NCBI RefSeq assembly: GCF_021699055.1
Contig: NZ_SSXC01000007.1
Coordinates: 22,036-86,035, forward strand
Reading direction: 5' to 3'
DNA: 64,000 nucleotides
Source of the DNA: Blastococcus sp. MG754426
Lineage (GTDB): Bacteria > Actinomycetota > Actinomycetes > Mycobacteriales > Geodermatophilaceae
Both the position numbers and the translations under genes were made by a program. Below the pieces are notes generated by a model. That model saw only the letters and a list, made by a program, of their open reading frames with translations, made no database searches and was not told the DNA's origin. Below, in pieces: positions 7,814 through 16,276 of this stretch (the first letter of the stretch is position 1; each line of letters opens with the position of its first letter).

Positions 7814-8693
7814 CGAGGAGCGCCTCCGGGGCCAGCGACCGCACCCGCTCGGTGTCCTCCCGGTACTTGAGCACCGCGCCGAGGGTGCGCGCCGCCAGGT
7901 CGGGGTCCAGGTCACGAGCGCCCAGGGTGTGCAGCGCCGTCGCCCAGTCCATGGCCTCGGCCACCCCGGGCGGCTTGAGCAGGTCGAGGGTGCGCAGCGT
8001 CGCCGTCGCCCGGGCCACCTGGCGGGCCAGCTGCTCGGTGACCTGCGGCAGCCGGCGGCGCAGGATCGCGACCTCGCGGTCGAAGTCGGGGTGGGCGAGC
8101 CAGTGGTAGAGGCAGCGGCGCTTGAGGGCGTCGTGCACCTCGCGGGTCCGGTTGGAGGTGAGGACGACCAGCGGCGGGACCTCCGCACGGACGGTGCCGA
8201 GCTCGGGGATGGAGATCGTGAAGTCGGAGAGGATCTCCAGCAGGAACGCCTCGAACTCGTCGTCGGCGCGGTCCACCTCGTCGACCAGCAGCACGCTCGG
8301 CGCGTCCTCCAGCGCCTGCAGCAGCGGCCGGGCCAGCAGGAACCGGCGGTCGTAGAGCGAGGCCTCCAGCCGGGCGGGGTCGTCGGCGGCGTGCGCGGCC
8401 TCGGCGGCGCGCAGGTGCAGCAGCTGGCGGCCGAAGTCCCAGTCGTAGAGCGCCTGGCTGGCCTCCAGCCCCTCGTAGCACTGCAGCCGGTAGAGCGGCC
8501 GGCCGGTGATCTGCGCCAGCGCCTGGGCCAGCGCCGTCTTGCCGACGCCGGCCTCCCCCTCGAGGAACAGCGGCCGGTGCATGGCCAGCGCCAGGTGCGC
8601 GGCGGTGGCCAGCCCCTCGTCGGCGAGGTAGCCGGTGCCCTCGAGCGCGGCGGCCAGCTCGTCGGGGGTCCCGGGGACCGTGCGCTCGCTCAC
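7806..8693 (-). CDS. coxD: CoxD-type MoxR AAA ATPase
   Basis: This 295-aa AAA+ ATPase has Walker A GEAGVGKT (46-53), Walker B VLLVDEVDRADD (from about 134) and a sensor-1 region (PPLVVLTSNRTREVHDALKRRC). Length and motifs match CoxD, which unfolds or remodels CO dehydrogenase during active-site assembly. GTG 8693 is the likely start; GGTGGGA lies about ten bases upstream. It leads the minus-strand run coxD-coxE-xdhC-MOSC and diverges from the M18 aminopeptidase, so the promoter should lie in 8694-8760. Confidence 0.88.
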   Translation of the reverse strand: MSERTVPGTPDELAAALEGTGYLADEGLATAAHLALAMHRPLFLEGEAGVGKTALAQALAQITGRPLYRLQCYEGLEASQALYDWDFGRQLLHLRAAEAAHAADDPARLEASLYDRRFLLARPLLQALEDAPSVLLVDEVDRADDEFEAFLLEILSDFTISIPELGTVRAEVPPLVVLTSNRTREVHDALKRRCLYHWLAHPDFDREVAILRRRLPQVTEQLARQVARATATLRTLDLLKPPGVAEAMDWATALHTLGARDLDPDLAARTLGAVLKYREDTERVRSLAPEALLGG

Positions 8694-8760
8694 AGCAGCA
8701 GCATCCCACCTGGCCGCCGGCGTCCGCGCCCGCACCTCCCCCGTCGGGCACGATGGCCGC

Positions 8761-10047
8761 ATGCCGACCGCCGCTCCCGACCCGCTCGCCCTCGGCGACG
8801 ACCTGCGCGCCTTCGTCGACGCCTCGCCCTCCCCCGCCCACGCGGTCGCCGAGCTGGTGCGCCGGCTGCGCGCGGCCGGCTTCACCGAGCTCGCGGAGGC
8901 CGACTCCTGGGCTCCGGCGCCCGGCGGGCAGCACTTCGTCGTCCGGCACGGGAGCGTGATCGCCTTCCGCCTGGGCAGCGGCCCGCTCGCCGGGGCCGGC
9001 ATGCGGCTGGTCGGCGCGCACACCGACTCCCCCACGTTCAAGGTCCGGCCGCGCTGGGAGGTGCGGCAGTCCGGGTACCGCCTCGTCGGCGTCGAGCCCT
9101 ACGGCGGCGGCCTCTGGCACACCTGGCTGGACCGGGAGCTCACGGTGGCCGGCCGGCTGGCGCTCCGTGGGGGGCGCACCGCCCTCGTCCGGCTGCCGGG
9201 TGCCCCCCTGCGGCTGCCGTCGCTGGCCATCCACCTGGACCGGAGCGTCCGGGAGGGGCTGACCCTCGACCCGCAGCAGCACCTGGTGCCGGTGTGGGAC
9301 CGCGACCTCGGCACGGGCCCCGGCCTGGCCGAGGCGCTGGCCGACGCCGCCGGGGTCGACCGGGGCGACGTCGTCGGCACCGACCTGGTGCTGGCCGACA
9401 CCCAGCCCTCGGCGCGCGCCGGCGCGGACGGCACCTGGGTGGCCGCGCCGCGGCTGGACGACCTCGCGTGCTGCCACTCCGGGCTGCTCGCACTGCTGGC
9501 CGCACCCGCCGGCGAGCGCACGCAGGTGCTGGTCTGCAACGACCACGAGGAGGTCGGCAGCGGCTCGATGTCCGGCGCCCGCGGCAGCTTCCTCGAGGAC
9601 GTCGTCCGCCGGCTGGCCGCCGCCACCGACCCGGGGGACCCGCAGGCGGCGCACCGGGCGCTGGCCCGCTCGGTGCTGGTGTCGGCCGACATGGCCCACG
9701 CCGTGCACCCGACCCGCGCGGAGCGGCACGAGCCCGCGCACCGGCCCGAGCTCGGGGGCGGGCCGGTGCTCAAGGTGAACGCCAACCAGGCCTACGCCAC
9801 CGACGCGGCGTCGGGCGGCTGGTTCACCGAGCGCTGCGACGAGGCGGGCGTCCCCGTGCAGACCTTCGTCACCCGGGCCGACCTGCCGTGCGGCAGCACG
9901 ATCGGGCCGCTCACGGCGACCCGGCTGGGCGTCGCCACGGTCGACATCGGCGCCCCGATGCTCGCGATGCACTCCTGCCGCGAGCTGGCCTCGGCGCACG
10001 ACGTCCCGCTGATGGTCCGCGCCCTGGCGGCCTGCCTGGCCGGCTGA
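8761..10047 (+). CDS. M18-family aspartyl aminopeptidase
   Basis: This 428-aa cytosolic zinc peptidase removes N-terminal acidic residues from peptides. M18 hallmarks are in order: GAHTDSPTFKVRP (first metal His/Asp), GVEPYGGGLWHTWLDREL, the bridging PRLDDLACC, CNDHEEVGSGS (catalytic and metal Glu), SADMAHAVHP, and near the C-terminus APMLAMHSCRELAS with the last metal His. Length fits the family (about 430). ATG 8761 has no Shine-Dalgarno sequence. The six bases CACGAT lie 6 nt upstream, like the TANNNT boxes ahead of other genes here, so a leaderless transcript is possible. Confidence 0.93.
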   Translation: MPTAAPDPLALGDDLRAFVDASPSPAHAVAELVRRLRAAGFTELAEADSWAPAPGGQHFVVRHGSVIAFRLGSGPLAGAGMRLVGAHTDSPTFKVRPRWEVRQSGYRLVGVEPYGGGLWHTWLDRELTVAGRLALRGGRTALVRLPGAPLRLPSLAIHLDRSVREGLTLDPQQHLVPVWDRDLGTGPGLAEALADAAGVDRGDVVGTDLVLADTQPSARAGADGTWVAAPRLDDLACCHSGLLALLAAPAGERTQVLVCNDHEEVGSGSMSGARGSFLEDVVRRLAAATDPGDPQAAHRALARSVLVSADMAHAVHPTRAERHEPAHRPELGGGPVLKVNANQAYATDAASGGWFTERCDEAGVPVQTFVTRADLPCGSTIGPLTATRLGVATVDIGAPMLAMHSCRELASAHDVPLMVRALAACLAG

Positions 10048-10065
10048 CCGCCCCCGGGCGCGACG

Positions 10066-10104
10066 GCGGCGGCCGACCGGAGTCTGGTCTCGGTCGGCCG
10101 CCGC
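10066..10104. terminator. Bidirectional terminator hairpin
   Basis: Arms GCGGCGGCCGACCG (10066-10079) and CGGTCGGCCGCCGC (10091-10104) are a perfect 14-bp inverted repeat with an 11-nt loop, placed between the convergent aminopeptidase and PRC-barrel genes. Confidence 0.8.
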
Positions 10105-10138
10105 GCGTCAGGTGTCCCCGGCCGGGGCCGGGGAGCGA

Positions 10139-10993
10139 TCACATGCGCCGGTTGGCGCCGTCCGCGCCGTCGACCTCGATCTCCTCCTTGCGGAGGGTCT
10201 CGTCGACCTGCACGTCGTCGGTGACGGTCTCCTTGTCCAGGCGGACCCGCTCGACCGGCGTGGCCTCCTTGGAGACGACCGGCTTCTCGGCGCGGAGGGT
10301 GACCTCGTGCTCCTCCTCGCTGATCGCCGGCCCGTCCATGGCGTTGCCGGCGTTGGCGTCCGTGATCGGCTCGCGCTCGACCCGGACCTCCTCGTGCGAC
10401 ACGGGGACGGTCTCGGTGACGTTCTCGCTCACGACGTACTTGCGCAGCCGGGCCCGGCCGGTCTCCTCGGAGCGGGTCCCGACCTCCAGCCGCTCCTCGG
10501 AACGGGTCATGGCGTTGTCGGTGGTCGGGCCGGAGGTGTCGTGGCCGACCGTGCCGCGGGTGTCGGTGCGGGCGGTGTCGGTGTACCCGGTGTCGGTGCG
10601 ACCGGTGCCGGCCACGCCGGCGGTCCCGGCCACGCCCGTGGTGTCGGTCGTGGTCGTGGTCTCGGTGCGACCGGTGGTCCCCGTGCCGAGGCCGTAGTAC
10701 CGGTACAGCTCCTCCTCCTCCTGCGGGGAGAGGTGACCGTCGGTGTCGATCTTGGGGGCGTCCTTGACGCGGTCCTTGCTGACCGGTACGCGGAGCCCGT
10801 CGTCGGTCAGGTTGGCGTCACGGATCGGGACGAAGGACTCCTTGGTCCCGAACAGCCCGGTGCGCACGGTCACCCACTCCGGCTGGCCGGTCTCGTCGTC
10901 GAGGTAGACCTCGGAGGCCGACCCGATCTTCTGACCCTCGGTGTCGTAGACGTCCTGGCCGATCACGCGGCTGATGGTCTCGGTGCCGATCAT
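10139..10993 (-). CDS. PRC-barrel and DUF2382 stress protein
   Basis: This 284-aa protein has an N-terminal PRC-barrel (VIGQDVYDTEGQKIGSASEVY, about residues 8-80). A Thr/Gly/Asp-rich low-complexity linker covers about residues 105-165. A C-terminal DUF2382 domain carries the repeating RLDKETV/EVRVEREPI pattern and ends EIEVDGADG. Such proteins are common, soluble and highly charged in soil actinobacteria, and are thought to act in stress or desiccation responses, but no activity is established. ATG 10993 has AGGAG about 11 nt upstream. The linker is the part most likely to vary between strains. Confidence 0.85.
   Translation of the reverse strand: MIGTETISRVIGQDVYDTEGQKIGSASEVYLDDETGQPEWVTVRTGLFGTKESFVPIRDANLTDDGLRVPVSKDRVKDAPKIDTDGHLSPQEEEELYRYYGLGTGTTGRTETTTTTDTTGVAGTAGVAGTGRTDTGYTDTARTDTRGTVGHDTSGPTTDNAMTRSEERLEVGTRSEETGRARLRKYVVSENVTETVPVSHEEVRVEREPITDANAGNAMDGPAISEEEHEVTLRAEKPVVSKEATPVERVRLDKETVTDDVQVDETLRKEEIEVDGADGANRRM
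10558..10680. repeat. Low-complexity GGTGTCGGTG-type repeats inside the PRC/DUF2382 gene
   Basis: Imperfect short direct repeats built from GGTGTCGGTGCG-like words encode the Thr-Asp-Gly linker (for example TGVAGTAGVAGTGRTDT). They are in-frame and separate the two domains. Confidence 0.6.
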
Positions 10994-11342
10994 CGTCGTT
11001 GTCGCTCCTATCTGAGCTCGGGTGACGTTCGTCCCTCGGATGGGTGACCGGCACGATCGCCGTGAAACGACCGGATCGAGATCAACAGCCGCGTGCGCCC
11101 CCTCCGTCCCCGCATCCGCGCCCACCGGCGGGCGCCCGAGGCAGGTCGGACCGACCATCGCCGCAGGTCACGCCCCGGGTCGCCGCCGCGGGGGGTGGTC
11201 AGCGGAGCGGCCGGCGACCGCCCGAGCACCCGTGACGCAGCGTGATCCGTGGCCGCCCGGGCGTGTCGGGCCGGATCGGTCCGGCACACCCCGCCCGGCG
11301 CGTCGTCCACGACCCGGGGCGGGGCCTGCCTAGCGTCGTCGC
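10994..11342. other. Divergent intergenic region, 349 bp
   Basis: This gap separates the PRC-barrel gene (minus) from the DUF3097 gene (plus). It holds the -10 box of the DUF3097 gene at 11331. On the minus strand there is a GTTTC word 14 nt upstream of GGTCAC (11044-11070), a weak match to a sigmaB/sigmaF promoter (GTTT-N14-16-GGGTAY). No open reading frame with coding character was seen. Confidence 0.4.
11331..11336 (+). promoter_or_regulatory. -10 box TAGCGT of a leaderless transcript
   Basis: TAGCGT ends 6 nt before the GTG of the DUF3097 gene, and no Shine-Dalgarno sequence is present. This is the spacing expected when transcription starts at the start codon. Confidence 0.55.
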
Positions 11343-12152
11343 GTGCCTCCCCGTTCGCCGTACGACGACCTGGTCCACCCCCGCACCGTGAAGAAGCCGG
11401 TGCCGCAGGTCGAGGCCGAGCGCGACCTCGTGGTCGAGGACCCGAGCTCCGGCTTCGTCGGGGCCGTGGTGCGCTGCGAGAAGGACGTCGTCCACCTGGA
11501 GGACCGCAACGGCCGCGTCCGGGCCTATCCGCTCGGCCCGGGTTTCTGGGTCGACGGTCGGCCGGTCGTGCTCGTGCACCCGAAGCCGGTGGCGCCGGCC
11601 GGGCCGGCCCGCAGCGCCTCGGGGTCCACCTACGTCGCCGGCGCCCGGGCCCGGGTCGCCCGCGAGGGGCGCATCTACGTGGAGGGCAAGCACGACGCCG
11701 AGCTGGTCGAGAAGGTCTGGGGCCACGACCTGCGCATCGAGGGCGTCGTCGTCGAGCCGCTGCACGGCGTGGACGACCTGCCCGGCATCGTGCGCGAGTT
11801 CCGCCCGGCGTCCGGACGGCGGCTCGGTGTGCTGGTCGACCACCTGGTGCGCGGGTCCAAGGAGTCGCGCATCGCCGAGCAGGTCACCGGGGAGCACGCC
11901 CTCGTCGTCGGCCACCCGTTCATCGACATCTGGCAGGCGGTCAAGCCCTCGGTCGTCGGGATCAGGGCGTGGCCGACCGTCCCGAAGGGCGAGGACTGGA
12001 AGACGGGGGTCTGCCGCCGGCTGGGCTGGGAGGACGACACCGGCTACGTGTGGGCGCAGCGCATCCTCGCCCGCGTGCGCACCTGGACCGACCTCGAGCC
12101 CGCCCTCATCGGCCGCGTCGAGGAGCTCATCGACTTCGTCACCACCGACTGA
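11343..12152 (+). CDS. DUF3097 family protein
   Basis: This 269-aa protein matches the actinobacterial DUF3097 family (YDDLVHPRTVKKPVPQVEA at the start, then RIYVEGKHDAELVEKVWG). The segment VEGKHDAELVEKV...LGVLVDHL resembles a TOPRIM-like acidic fold (Glu, then DxD-like region), so a nucleic-acid role is possible but untested. It ends with a helical segment, RVEELIDFVTTD. GTG 11343 is preceded by TAGCGT at the leaderless distance. It stands alone between a divergent stress gene and a convergent reductase. Confidence 0.85.
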   Translation: MPPRSPYDDLVHPRTVKKPVPQVEAERDLVVEDPSSGFVGAVVRCEKDVVHLEDRNGRVRAYPLGPGFWVDGRPVVLVHPKPVAPAGPARSASGSTYVAGARARVAREGRIYVEGKHDAELVEKVWGHDLRIEGVVVEPLHGVDDLPGIVREFRPASGRRLGVLVDHLVRGSKESRIAEQVTGEHALVVGHPFIDIWQAVKPSVVGIRAWPTVPKGEDWKTGVCRRLGWEDDTGYVWAQRILARVRTWTDLEPALIGRVEELIDFVTTD

Positions 12153-12187
12153 CCCCGGCCACGATCGGGGAACCTGGTCATGGCGCT

Positions 12188-12217
12188 TCCTCCCTCACGG
12201 TGCGCGGTGAGGGAGGA
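12188..12217 (+). terminator. Hairpin terminator after DUF3097 gene
   Basis: TCCTCCCTCAC (from 12188) and GTGAGGGAGGA (to 12217) form a perfect 11-bp stem with an 8-nt loop, 36 nt past the stop codon. Confidence 0.7.
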
Positions 12218-12284
12218 CGCCGTGCGGTGCGGGAGGACCGGTCCGGGGCGCCCCCGCCGCACGTCGAGCGGGGCGCGGGACGAC

Positions 12285-12321
12285 GACGGGCCCGCCCGCG
12301 GGGATCGCGGACGGGCCCGTC
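12285..12321 (-). terminator. Hairpin terminator after aldo/keto reductase gene
   Basis: GACGGGCCCG (12285-12294) pairs with CGGGCCCGTC (12312-12321). An inner CCGCG/CGCGG pair lengthens the stem. It lies just beyond the stop of the minus-strand reductase. Confidence 0.7.
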
Positions 12322-12331
12322 GGACCGGGCG

Positions 12332-13186
12332 TCAGCCCGGGATGTAGTTGAAGGTGTCCGGGTCGGGCCCGGTGCGCTCGCCGCGGTCCAGGCCGGTCAG
12401 CGTGGCCATGTCCTCACGACCCAGCTCGAAGTCGAACAGCGCGAAGTTCTCCTCCATGCGCTCGCGGGAGGAGGACTTCGGGAAGACGACGTCGCCGCGT
12501 TGCACGTGCCAGCGGAGCACCACCTGGGCCGGGGTCCGGCCGAGGCGCTGGGCGATCTCGGTGATCGCCGGGTCGCCCAGCACCTTGCCCTGGGCGATCG
12601 GCGACCAGGCCTCGGTCACGATCTGGTGCTCGGCGTCGAACGCGCGGACGTCGTCCTGCGCCAGGTAGGGGTGGACCTCGATCTGGTTGACGGCCGGGAC
12701 GACCTCGGTCTCGTCGAAGAGCCGCCGCAGGTGGTGCGGCTTGAAGTTCGAGACGCCGATCGCGCGGCAGCGGCCGTCGCGGTAGATCTCCTCCATGGCC
12801 TTCCAGGTCTCGACGTAGTCGACGTCGATGCCCGGCAGCGGCCAGTGGATGAGGAACAGGTCGAGCTGGTCGAAGCCGAGGTCGGCCAGCGTCCGGTCGA
12901 AGGCGCGCAGCGCGTCGTCGCGGCGGTGGAAGCCGTTGTTCAGCTTGCTGGTCACGAAGATCTCGCCGCGGTCGATGCCGGAGCGGGCGACGGCCTCGCC
13001 GACACCCTTCTCGTTGCCGTACATCTCGGCGGTGTCGATGTGCCGGTAGCCGACCTCGAGCGCCGTCGCGACGGTGTCGGCGGTCTCCTCGGGCGGGACC
13101 TGGTAGACGCCGAACCCCAGCTGCGGGATCTCGACGCCGTTGTTCAGTGCGAGGGAGGGCACTCCGTGGGTGGGTGGCTGGGCCAC
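12332..13186 (-). CDS. Aldo/keto reductase (AKR family, 2,5-diketogluconate reductase-like)
   Basis: This 284-aa cytosolic NADPH-dependent reductase has the AKR tetrad in context: GYRHIDTAEMYGNE (Asp and Tyr), VTSKLNN (Lys) and LFLIHWPLP (His). The cofactor signatures are AIGVSNF and, at the C-terminus, FPKSSSRERMEEN. It likely reduces aldehydes or ketones of broad range; the true substrate is not predictable. GTG 13186 is chosen because GGAAGGA sits seven bases upstream and the family begins close by, although the frame is open further. A hairpin follows the gene. Confidence 0.9.
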   Translation of the reverse strand: MAQPPTHGVPSLALNNGVEIPQLGFGVYQVPPEETADTVATALEVGYRHIDTAEMYGNEKGVGEAVARSGIDRGEIFVTSKLNNGFHRRDDALRAFDRTLADLGFDQLDLFLIHWPLPGIDVDYVETWKAMEEIYRDGRCRAIGVSNFKPHHLRRLFDETEVVPAVNQIEVHPYLAQDDVRAFDAEHQIVTEAWSPIAQGKVLGDPAITEIAQRLGRTPAQVVLRWHVQRGDVVFPKSSSRERMEENFALFDFELGREDMATLTGLDRGERTGPDPDTFNYIPG

Positions 13187-13204
13187 AGGCTGATCCTTCC
13201 GGTT

Positions 13205-13258
13205 CGGGGGAGGGCCGCGAGCCGCACGGTCGGTCGTGCGCGATCGGCCCGTCCCCCG
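13205..13258 (-). terminator. Long structured hairpin after MFS gene
   Basis: CGGGGGAGGGCCG (from 13205) pairs with CGGCCCGTCCCCCG (to 13258) with one bulge, and an inner GCACG/CGTGC stem caps it. It sits between the MFS stop (13260) and the reductase start (13186), both on minus. Confidence 0.65.
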
Positions 13259-13259
13259 C

Positions 13260-14498
13260 CTACCCGGTGGTGCCCTCCTCAACCAGCTCCGCGCGCGCCG
13301 CCCGGTCGCCCACCAGCGCGGCCCCGGCCAACCCGAGCAGCGCCACGAAGGCGGCGGCGACCGCGGGCACGGCGAACGCCGTCTCGGCACCCCAGGCGTC
13401 CACCGCGGCCCCCGCCGCCGCCGAGCCGACCGTGACGCCCAGCGTGAGCCCGGAGATGGTCCAGGAGAGCGACTCGGTGAGCAGGCCCGGCGCCGTCCGC
13501 GACTCCACCAGCGAGGTGCCCGAGACCAGCACCGGCGCGATGGTCAGCCCCGCGAGGAAGCCCACGCCGACGAGCACGGCCAGCGACCCGACGCCCCACA
13601 GCAGCTGCGCGGCCAGCCCGAACGCGACCGCCGTCGCCACGAACCGCGTGGCCAGCGTGCCGGGCAGCCGCGCGAGGCCGTAGACCAGGCCGGCCACCAG
13701 GCTCCCCGCGGCGAAGACGGCGAGCGCGACCCCGGAGAGCGCCGGCGCCCCCTCGGCCTCGGCGAAACCGACCACCACGACGTCGATGGCGCCGAACACG
13801 GTGCCCACGGCCAGGTACGTGACGGTGACGACCAGCAGCGTCGGCGTCAGCACCGCCCACCAGCGCGCGGTGGCCGACCCGGCGACGGGGTGCGGCGGCG
13901 GGTCGGTGTCACGCAGCCCGGCCAGCCAGAGCCCGCCGACCGCCCCCAGGACGACGCCGGTCAGGAACCCGACGGGCGGGGCGACCAGCGTGGCCAGCAA
14001 GGTCACCAGCGGCGGGCCGACGACGAAGACCACCTCGTCGACGACGGCCTCGAAGGCGAACGCCGTCTGCCGGCCGGCGGGGTCGAGCGCCGCGGCCCAC
14101 CGCGCGCGCACCAGCGACCCGATGTTCGGGCTGCTGCCACCGACCGCCGCGGCGAGCAGGAACCAGCTCCACCGGGGCGCGCCGCCCACCACGGCGGCGA
14201 CGAAGGCGACACCCGAGAGGGCGAAGAGGGTCATCGCCAGGCGGAGCACCGGCCCCTGCCCGCGGCGGTCCATGGCGCGCGCCCACTGGGGTCCGGCGAT
14301 GCCGTAGCTGAGCGCGAGGGCGCCGGAGACGGCGCCGGCGAGGCCGTAGCTGCCGGTCTCCCGGGAGACCAGCAGGACCGCGCCCAGGCCGAGCATGGGC
14401 GCGGGGAGCCGCCCCACCCAGCCGGCCAGGGAGAAGGCCACGGACCCGGGGACGGCGAACAGGCGGCTGTAGGGGCTGAAGACGGTGCGGGCCGACAC
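13260..14498 (-). CDS. MFS transporter
   Basis: This 412-aa membrane protein has about 12 hydrophobic segments and the MFS loop 2-3 region (PQWARAMDRRGQGPVLR, with the D-R-R-G core). Examples of its membrane segments are WFLLAAAVGGS and AVFAAGSLVAGLVYG. It probably exports a small molecule by proton antiport; no substrate can be read from sequence. GTG 14498 is favoured, with GAGAGAA upstream; an in-frame GTG at 14522 is an alternative. It diverges from moaA. Confidence 0.85.
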   Translation of the reverse strand: MSARTVFSPYSRLFAVPGSVAFSLAGWVGRLPAPMLGLGAVLLVSRETGSYGLAGAVSGALALSYGIAGPQWARAMDRRGQGPVLRLAMTLFALSGVAFVAAVVGGAPRWSWFLLAAAVGGSSPNIGSLVRARWAAALDPAGRQTAFAFEAVVDEVVFVVGPPLVTLLATLVAPPVGFLTGVVLGAVGGLWLAGLRDTDPPPHPVAGSATARWWAVLTPTLLVVTVTYLAVGTVFGAIDVVVVGFAEAEGAPALSGVALAVFAAGSLVAGLVYGLARLPGTLATRFVATAVAFGLAAQLLWGVGSLAVLVGVGFLAGLTIAPVLVSGTSLVESRTAPGLLTESLSWTISGLTLGVTVGSAAAGAAVDAWGAETAFAVPAVAAAFVALLGLAGAALVGDRAARAELVEEGTTG

Positions 14499-14634
14499 GG
14501 TTCTCTCGCGCTTCCTGGCCACAGGCGAGTGCGGGACGTCCTCCGCCGGTCTCTCGGGTGGCGAGGGCACGGTAGCAACGGCTCCGCGGCGGCGCCCGCG
14601 CATTTCCACCCAGCCACGGATCGCCCGGCGCGGC

Positions 14635-14640
14635 TACATT
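14635..14640 (+). promoter_or_regulatory. -10 box TACATT upstream of moaA
   Basis: TACATT ends 6 nt before the moaA ATG with no ribosome-binding site between, indicating a leaderless mRNA. Confidence 0.55.
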
Positions 14641-14646
14641 CGGGCC

Positions 14647-15702
14647 ATGACCGGCGCCGACCTCCCCGATCCCGTGGTCCGCCGGGGCGTGGGCGCGGTG
14701 GCCGCCGGGTCCGGCGGCCTGGTCGACCGGTACGGCCGCACCGCCACCGACCTGCGCGTGTCGCTGACCGACCGGTGCAACCTGCGCTGTACCTACTGCA
14801 TGCCGCCGGAGGGCCTGCAGTGGCTGCCCAAGGTCGAGCAGCTCACCGACGACGAGGTCACCCGCCTGGTGCGCATCGGGGTGGAGCACCTCGGCATCCG
14901 GGAGGTGCGCTTCACCGGCGGCGAGCCGCTGCTGCGCCCGGGTCTGGTGGGCATCGTCGCCGCCGCGACGGCGCTGCGCCCGCGGCCCGAGGTCAGCCTG
15001 ACCACCAACGCCATCGGGCTGTCCCGGATGGCGCCCGCGCTGGCCGGGGCCGGGCTGGACCGCATCAACGTCAGCCTCGACACGCTGGACCGCGAGCGGT
15101 TCAAGCAGCTGACCCACCGCGACCGGCTGGACGACGTCCTCGCCGGGCTCGCCGCCGCGCGCGACGCCGGGCTCACCCCGGTGAAGGTCAACGCCGTCCT
15201 GCTGCACGGGATCAACGACGTCGACGCCGTCCCGCTGCTCGACTTCTGCCTGGAGCAGGGGTACGAGCTGCGTTTCATCGAGCAGATGCCGCTGGACGCC
15301 CACCACGCCTGGACGCGCGGGCGGATGGTCACCGCCGAGGACATCCTGGAGCGGCTGACGGCGGCCCACGAGCTCGTGCCCGACAGCGAGGAGCGGGGCT
15401 CCGCGCCGGCCGAGCGCTGGCTGGTCGACGGCGGTCCGGCGACCGTGGGCGTCATCGCCTCGGTCACCCGGTCCTTCTGCGGCGCCTGCGACCGCACCCG
15501 GCTCACCGCCGACGGGCAGGTCCGCAACTGCCTGTTCGCCCGCGAGGAGTCCGACCTGCGCACGGCGCTGCGCGAGGGCGCCACCGACGCCGAGCTGGCC
15601 GACCGCTGGCGGATCGCCACGCTGGGCAAGCTGCCCGGCCACGGCATCGACGACCCGTCCTTCCTGCAGCCGAGCCGCCCCATGTCGGCGATCGGGGGCT
15701 GA
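14647..15702 (+). CDS. moaA: GTP 3',8-cyclase MoaA
   Basis: This 351-aa radical-SAM enzyme catalyses the first step of molybdenum cofactor synthesis, cyclising GTP to 3',8-cH2GTP, which MoaC then converts to cPMP. The SAM [4Fe-4S] cluster ligands are C44, C48 and C51 (CNLRCTYC). The second cluster uses C278, C281 and C295 (FCGACDRTRLTADGQVRNC). GGEP at 91-94 is the SAM-binding turn, and the protein ends with the required Gly-Gly (SAIGG). Length matches family norms. moaD starts 2 nt after its stop codon. No moaC was seen in the window. Confidence 0.96.
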   Translation: MTGADLPDPVVRRGVGAVAAGSGGLVDRYGRTATDLRVSLTDRCNLRCTYCMPPEGLQWLPKVEQLTDDEVTRLVRIGVEHLGIREVRFTGGEPLLRPGLVGIVAAATALRPRPEVSLTTNAIGLSRMAPALAGAGLDRINVSLDTLDRERFKQLTHRDRLDDVLAGLAAARDAGLTPVKVNAVLLHGINDVDAVPLLDFCLEQGYELRFIEQMPLDAHHAWTRGRMVTAEDILERLTAAHELVPDSEERGSAPAERWLVDGGPATVGVIASVTRSFCGACDRTRLTADGQVRNCLFAREESDLRTALREGATDAELADRWRIATLGKLPGHGIDDPSFLQPSRPMSAIGG

Positions 15703-15703
15703 G

Positions 15704-15949
15704 GTGCCCGCCGTCACCGTCCGCTACTTCGCCGGCGCCCGCGCGGCTGCCGGCGTCGACACCGAGCCCTGCGAGGCCGACACGCTGGACGAGCTCGTCG
15801 TGCGGGTCTCCGGCGCGCACGGTGCGCGGCTGGAGCGGGTGCTCGCCGCCTGCTCGTTCCTCGTCGACGGCGCCCAGCCCCGCGACCGGGCGGCCCCGCT
15901 GCCCGCCGGTGCGGTCGTCGACGTCCTCCCGCCCTTCGCCGGGGGCTGA
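15704..15949 (+). CDS. moaD: Molybdopterin synthase small subunit MoaD
   Basis: This 81-aa ubiquitin-like protein ends in Gly-Gly (PPFAGG), the tail that is adenylated and thiocarboxylated so MoaD can donate sulfur to cPMP inside molybdopterin synthase with MoaE (17640-18050). The start VTVRYFAGARAAAG is typical of the family. GTG 15704 follows moaA by one base, so the two are co-translated. MoaE is encoded 1.7 kb away on the other strand rather than alongside. Confidence 0.92.
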   Translation: MPAVTVRYFAGARAAAGVDTEPCEADTLDELVVRVSGAHGARLERVLAACSFLVDGAQPRDRAAPLPAGAVVDVLPPFAGG

Positions 15950-16033
15950 GCCGCCTCCACCGGGGTCCAACGCCCTCCCCCGGGAGCCGGACGGCCTTTG
16001 CCCCGAGCCGACCGCACCGGGAGGATGGGCGCC

Positions 16034-16228
16034 ATGAGCATCTTCGACAAGGCGAAGGCGAAGGCCGAGGAGCTGTTCGGCCGCGCCGAGGAGCTGTACG
16101 GGGAGTCCCACGGCGACGCCGCGGCGAAGGTCGACGGGGAGGCCCACCGGCTGGAGGCCGAGGCCGAGGAAGCCGAGCTGGAGCGCGACGAGCGGACCGA
16201 CGACGACGGGCTCGCCGGGGCCCGCTGA
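16034..16228 (+). CDS. Small CsbD-like charged stress protein
   Basis: This 64-aa, strongly charged and helical protein (MSIFDKAKAKAEELFGRAEELYGE, shown by its Lys/Glu/Ala content) resembles CsbD-like or antitoxin-like small proteins of stressed actinobacteria. It has no catalytic motif. ATG 16034 is supported by GGAGGA at 16019-16024; an in-frame ATG lies at 16025 inside the spacer. It stands alone and is too short for a firm family call. Confidence 0.65.
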   Translation: MSIFDKAKAKAEELFGRAEELYGESHGDAAAKVDGEAHRLEAEAEEAELERDERTDDDGLAGAR

Positions 16229-16263
16229 TCCTGCTGCGGGCGGTTGGCGCCGCCCGCCCGGGG

Positions 16264-16269
16264 TAATAC
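16264..16269 (+). promoter_or_regulatory. -10 box TAATAC upstream of GAF protein gene
   Basis: TAATAC ends 7 nt before the ATG at 16277. It is the best -10 match in this stretch, and there is no ribosome-binding site. Confidence 0.55.
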
Positions 16270-16276
16270 GGTCGCC

